DNA of 64,000 nt from assembly GCA_013398175.1 (NCBI GenBank), contig VZRZ01002012.1, positions 1,018,382 through 1,082,381 on the forward strand, read 5' to 3'. How positions within the stretch are numbered: the first letter of the stretch is position 1; every line of letters starts with the position of its first letter. The notes beneath the pieces are model-generated. The model had not been told where the DNA came from. It was given only the letters and a program-made list of their open reading frames with translations, and did not search any database. Origin of the DNA: Climacteris rufus. Its lineage: Eukaryota > Chordata > Aves > Passeriformes > Climacteridae. A program made the translations under genes and the position numbers. Shown piece by piece: positions 59,716 through 64,000 of this stretch.

Positions 59716-62700
59716 GGCACCAGCCTTTAATTATGTGAGCAACTGCTCAAATTAGACCCCTAACCTTCAGGCCCCATCTGAGCAGGACTCACAGGGACCA
59801 GCCCACCTCCAGCAAACAGCCTCTGCACACAGCCAGGAGCTCCTCCACCTGTTGTTCAGAGCTGCTCAGACACTTTCAACATTCATTAAAACATGATTTA
59901 ATTCAGATTACAGTTTAAGTCTCACATTCAATTCATGGGACATTGCCAGTAAAAACGAAAGTAGTGAATAGACACCCATGCCTTCCTTCTGCTTCAACAG
60001 CTTACTCCCCCTGCAACTCACTCTCACTGTCAGTAGTCACAGAAAAATCAGAGGTTACCTACCAATCCAGGTTTTCTGTGTTTTTCCTTTGGCAAACATA
60101 GTGGCATACCATCAAGCTAGGTACCCTGTGTGCACCCAGCAAATTGTATAGCAGGATAGAAAGTAGCAGAAGGTCACACTCCACTGTTTTTTTTCTAAGT
60201 GAAATGCAGCCAGTTGCCAGCTTGACACAGACCTGCAAAACAACCCTGGGAGATCTGCCTTTTTATCTCTGAAGATAAATCCTCTTAGTAGCATGAAAAT
60301 TACACTGTTACATTTGAGGAGGGTGGGAGGGGGAAGGCAACACCAAAACAAACCATCATCTTCAACTCACAGCTTCAAACTAAACAAATTTCACTCACGC
60401 AAATGACAAATGGTATGTATCTGTCCCCTAGGCACTGAAAAATACCCAAGAAAGGCATTTCAGCCTCTCACCCTTTTGAAAAGCTTTTTACACTTTGCAA
60501 ATAATGAGTATCATGGGCAGCCTCTCACAGAGTAAATGTTTAATTTATCACACATCCCTTGAAACAATAATTTTAGGAGTGGGTTGACTTGGTCACCACC
60601 AGGCGCTGCTCCCAGTCAGCCTGTGTGCAAACATCTGTCCAGCTGCTCCCACAGAAACGCACGCACAGCCCAAAGTTGCCAAGCAACATCCGTGATGCCT
60701 TAAGCATCAGGCCAACTCGCCTGCTTTAAAAAAAGTTACTCAGAAAAACAGGCTAATAGGAATGCACAAGCTTACGTAAGGACCCTGAATGTAGAAGAAG
60801 AGATGTTCTGCTGCTTTCCCAGAAAATTTTTGGGTGCACAATTTGTTCTTGGTAGAAAACTAAATGTAGCAATTCCTGTCATCACTTCCAATATAAAAAA
60901 AAATTTAAAAAAACCCCAATTTGTGTGCTGAAGTTTCTAAGGTTGAAATTAAAATCTAACCAAATACTCAGGCTGAAAAAATCTATTTCCTGGGCAAAAA
61001 TGCCCAAAGCACATACTGCCTTTTCATTCCTTACCCAAATCCAGGAATAAGCAAACATCCATTCGGTGTACCTGGGGGCTGACACAGCATCACTGGTGAC
61101 TTGATTTTTTTGCTTAAAATCAAGCACATGACAGCAGCTTCAAATACATTATTAAAATAACATATTTACAAAAAGCCTGTGAACCAAAGAGATCCAGGCT
61201 ACAGTCTCCTCCATATGTGAACTCATTTTGCTCAAGCATCAGGCAAATTATTTCCAATGTCCTCTTTAACACACCAATCAGAGAAGCCAAGCACCCACAC
61301 TTTTCAAGGTTTAAAGGTAGCTCCTCTCAGAAAACAAAGTAACACAGAAAAAGTGGGACTGGAATCTCTACTGCAAGATAAAATCATGTCAATAGTGTCA
61401 GGGCTTATGAACCAAGCTGGTCCTCAGTTTCCCAACTTGCCCGCTCGACTCTGATGAGACCATGGTGACTGTTTGTATCACTCTGTGCTTTGGTGGTATC
61501 TTGACCCATCTTCCTTAGGGCAAATTTTCAATTGCCATGCACCATAAACTATCTTTTATTAACTAAAGTAACCAGATCTTGCTGACACTTGAGGCGCCAG
61601 ACCAGGGCACTAAGGTTGTAGAAGAAGTATTTCCAGTTTAAGACGCTGTCTTCTTCTGGCAAGACACTTAGCTGGAGATATAACGAAAGCTACAAGTATC
61701 TTCTCAAAGGAAAAACGTGATGGCATTGATACAAAGCATTACATTTACACAATATGCAGTTGTTTCCTTTGCAGCTGCAAGAAAATTCTATAATTCAATT
61801 AGTTTGGAATAAAATGTCCCAAATCCCTCCAATTCTGACTTTGTTACTGAGTCCATTCCTGGAGGTTTGGGGCATTTTACTGCTATTCGTTCAGCAGCTA
61901 ATCTATAGCCTAAGAGTTATTTTCGGCAGAAGAAAGAAGTTACAAAGAAATGTAAGCAAGCCAGATAAATGAACTCGTACAATAGCCTTTGGAGGGTTCA
62001 GATGACTTCAACAAGTTGTTCTTCTATGCTGCTTTCATATTTTGGGGAGAAAAACTGGAAAGAGGAAAATTAAGCACAGGAAAGGTTGTATTCATAAGGT
62101 TTTATTATTGCCCCTTGTCCTCTACACTCCCTCCTTACCCCACCAAGCTCTGTGTTCTGAATGCCCCTCTGGCTATTTCTGCAAGGCAGGAAGGAGCATA
62201 TGCAGTGGCTCTGTGCATGCTGACAGGCAGCCCTGCTCACGCTGATCGTCTATCACAACATACGGTGCGATTAATCAAACAGGCTACCTGCCTGCTAAGA
62301 GCACACAGGCTATTTCATGGCTGAGCTCACACCAGAACAAAACACACCCCTTAGAGAGGCAAGGTTTGCCTCTCTAAACTGTCCTAGACCACCATGGCTA
62401 CACCACCACCTCTCCTCTTTATTTCTCATACCACTACACAGGGTGGATTTGAATGCTTGGCATCAAAGATGCTGTAGCAGTGTCTTGTGGTGCAGGGCCT
62501 CCAGATCTTTCCCCACACCACTAGCCCTCTGCTCTGCATTAAGCGCACAGAATCTTGCTTTATTTTCCTTTGTGGGGGGATTCTGCCACACTTTGAAGCA
62601 ACCTGAAAGTGATTATATAGATGAATGATGAAACATGAGCTCTTGTTCTCATGTTCCACTCAAGCAAAAAGGCAGGAGATAGAGTGATTTATTCTCGGAG

Positions 62701-64000
62701 AACTCAGCCTTGAGTTTACACCACAACTGTGGTGATGCATTTCTTGAGGTGCAAGAGTGCCAAACTCCTTCAGTTAGCAATACCATTTTTGTGTAGTGCT
62801 CTGAAATGATCTTCAAAGAGAAAGTGTTCTCATGTCGTCAGCAAAGTTCTCACTGGCAAGTTTTGGGTTTGTTTTCCTTTCCCCTGTTTTTAATAAGCAG
62901 CAAATAGTAATAAAAAGAATAATAATAACAACAACAGTAATAATTTTAAGCCCTAACTTTTAATGAGCATTTCTTGGAATAAAATTATAAAAGGTCTAGC
63001 CTTTGAGAGAAATAAATTTTCTACACTCTACAACACCCATGAAATCAAATACTCTGACGTATGTTCACTATGATGATTAAAGTAAGGACTTTTGAAGTTA
63101 AACTCCCCAATGATGAATTTACAAAGTAAAGCACAGAGAAATTTTGTTTTTCTGTAATTGACTGTGATCTTGAAATGCAAGTGAATTACAAGGTCTCTTG
63201 CAAAGGCTGCGTCATTAACGTGGATATTTTATTCATTTACCTTCTTCAAAGCCTCTCTAGAGCTAAAATTATGTTCCCCATTATTTATCAATTTTATTTA
63301 GGCTAATCAAATAAAATTTTCACATTGCAACGTCCCAGACATCCCATTATGTGATGTGTCTAAAGTTTGTATAGAATTCATCAGTCAATGAACGTAGCAA
63401 AGCAATGCTTACCAGGCAATTACAGCATCTGAAAAACTTGCCATAAAACAGCAGTTACAATGCATTATGCACATGCAAACTGAGCTATTATGGTAAGATA
63501 ATGTAGCATGTTACAACTTACTTTCTTATCTTTGAAGTCCTTAATACCCTCAGCTTCTGTACCATGAGTACAGCTACTGCTCTTAACTACTTCTTGTTAC
63601 CTTTTTTAGTGCCTGAAACCTATAAAACACTTGCATTGTGTAAGGCAAAGTGCAGTTATTTTTGCTTATTTACAAAAGGAAAAGAACGCAACGAAAAATA
63701 AAGACATTTTTGAAGCGTCTACAGCCATTCTTCAAGTGTAAGTTGAAGGATAAGGAGTATTTTGGGTACAATTTACTTAGGCCACAGAAAGTAGTTGTAG
63801 CTATGTTTAGGCATTACCAAATATTTGAGAGCTTTACATATGGGGAACAACTGTACACTGTGTGCAGAGAGATCATGCAACTGAAGTGCAGCACAAGAGA
63901 GAAAGAACAGCTGCTTGTAGCCCCACAGCCAACACTGAACTTGGAGAAGCCCAGGGAGCACCTCCACCTCCTGGGCCACCAAGCCAGAGACCTGTAGTGG
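59716..64000. other. Presumed intergenic DNA, no gene seen
   Basis: AT-rich sequence. An AAT/AAC-rich simple stretch is at 62905-62945. The open frame at 63650-63997 (115 codons, plus) is lysine-rich at its start and has no recognised domain. The neighbouring gene expected upstream of EPB41L3 in vertebrates (TMEM200C) is not seen in this window. Confidence 0.5.

Noticed and set aside
63650..63997. 115-codon lysine-rich frame near the right edge
   Set aside because: No domain recognised, the start region is AT-rich and lysine-biased by composition, and no exon borders or promoter are visible.

Overview
This is vertebrate nuclear DNA from a bird, most likely a passerine. Several copies of the CR1 retroposon, the usual avian LINE, point to a bird. 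A short tRNA-Ile-derived SINE with a CR1-like tail (14037-14181) matches the TguSINE1 type that I know from zebra finch and other songbirds. Introns are long, coding density is very low, and nothing bacterial or CRISPR-like is present. Almost all open frames in the window are chance frames or lie inside repeats.

The one gene I can name is EPB41L3 (protein 4.1B / DAL-1), on the minus strand. The window holds its first coding exon (22093-22307, ATG at 22294-22296) and its second coding exon (17144-17341), which runs into the start of the FERM domain. The two exons are in frame across a 4.75-kb intron and give the first 134 residues. Positions 1-17143 are the following intron; I found no third coding exon by eye. 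Everything to the right of 22307 is upstream of the start codon. A CpG-rich block at about 52.2-53.6 kb, broken by a 773-base assembly gap, is the best candidate for the promoter and 5' untranslated first exon. The 22.3-52 kb stretch would then be the large 5' intron, and 53.6-64 kb would be upstream intergenic DNA.

The rest is mobile-element history. There are young and middle-aged CR1 fragments (1756-2383, 5910-6371, 22815-22880, 41978-42250, 46007-47012, the last with a second CR1 tail nested in it). An old CR1/L3-type LINE spans about 28.1-30.0 kb. A complete solo LTR (16502-16792) has a perfect 6-bp target duplication. A second LTR (43564-43781, minus strand) has an adjacent polypurine tract and a decayed internal remnant. 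Minisatellites, microsatellites, G-rich tracts and a TAATTA-rich block are also listed.

The most open question is a possible unrecognised terminal exon on the minus strand at 36490-36775. It has a pyrimidine-rich splice acceptor, 72 open codons, a stop, and AATAAA about 60 bases later, all inside the presumed 5' intron of EPB41L3. A 37-base candidate exon with strong splice sites lies upstream on the same strand (48124-48160). Neither is proven.
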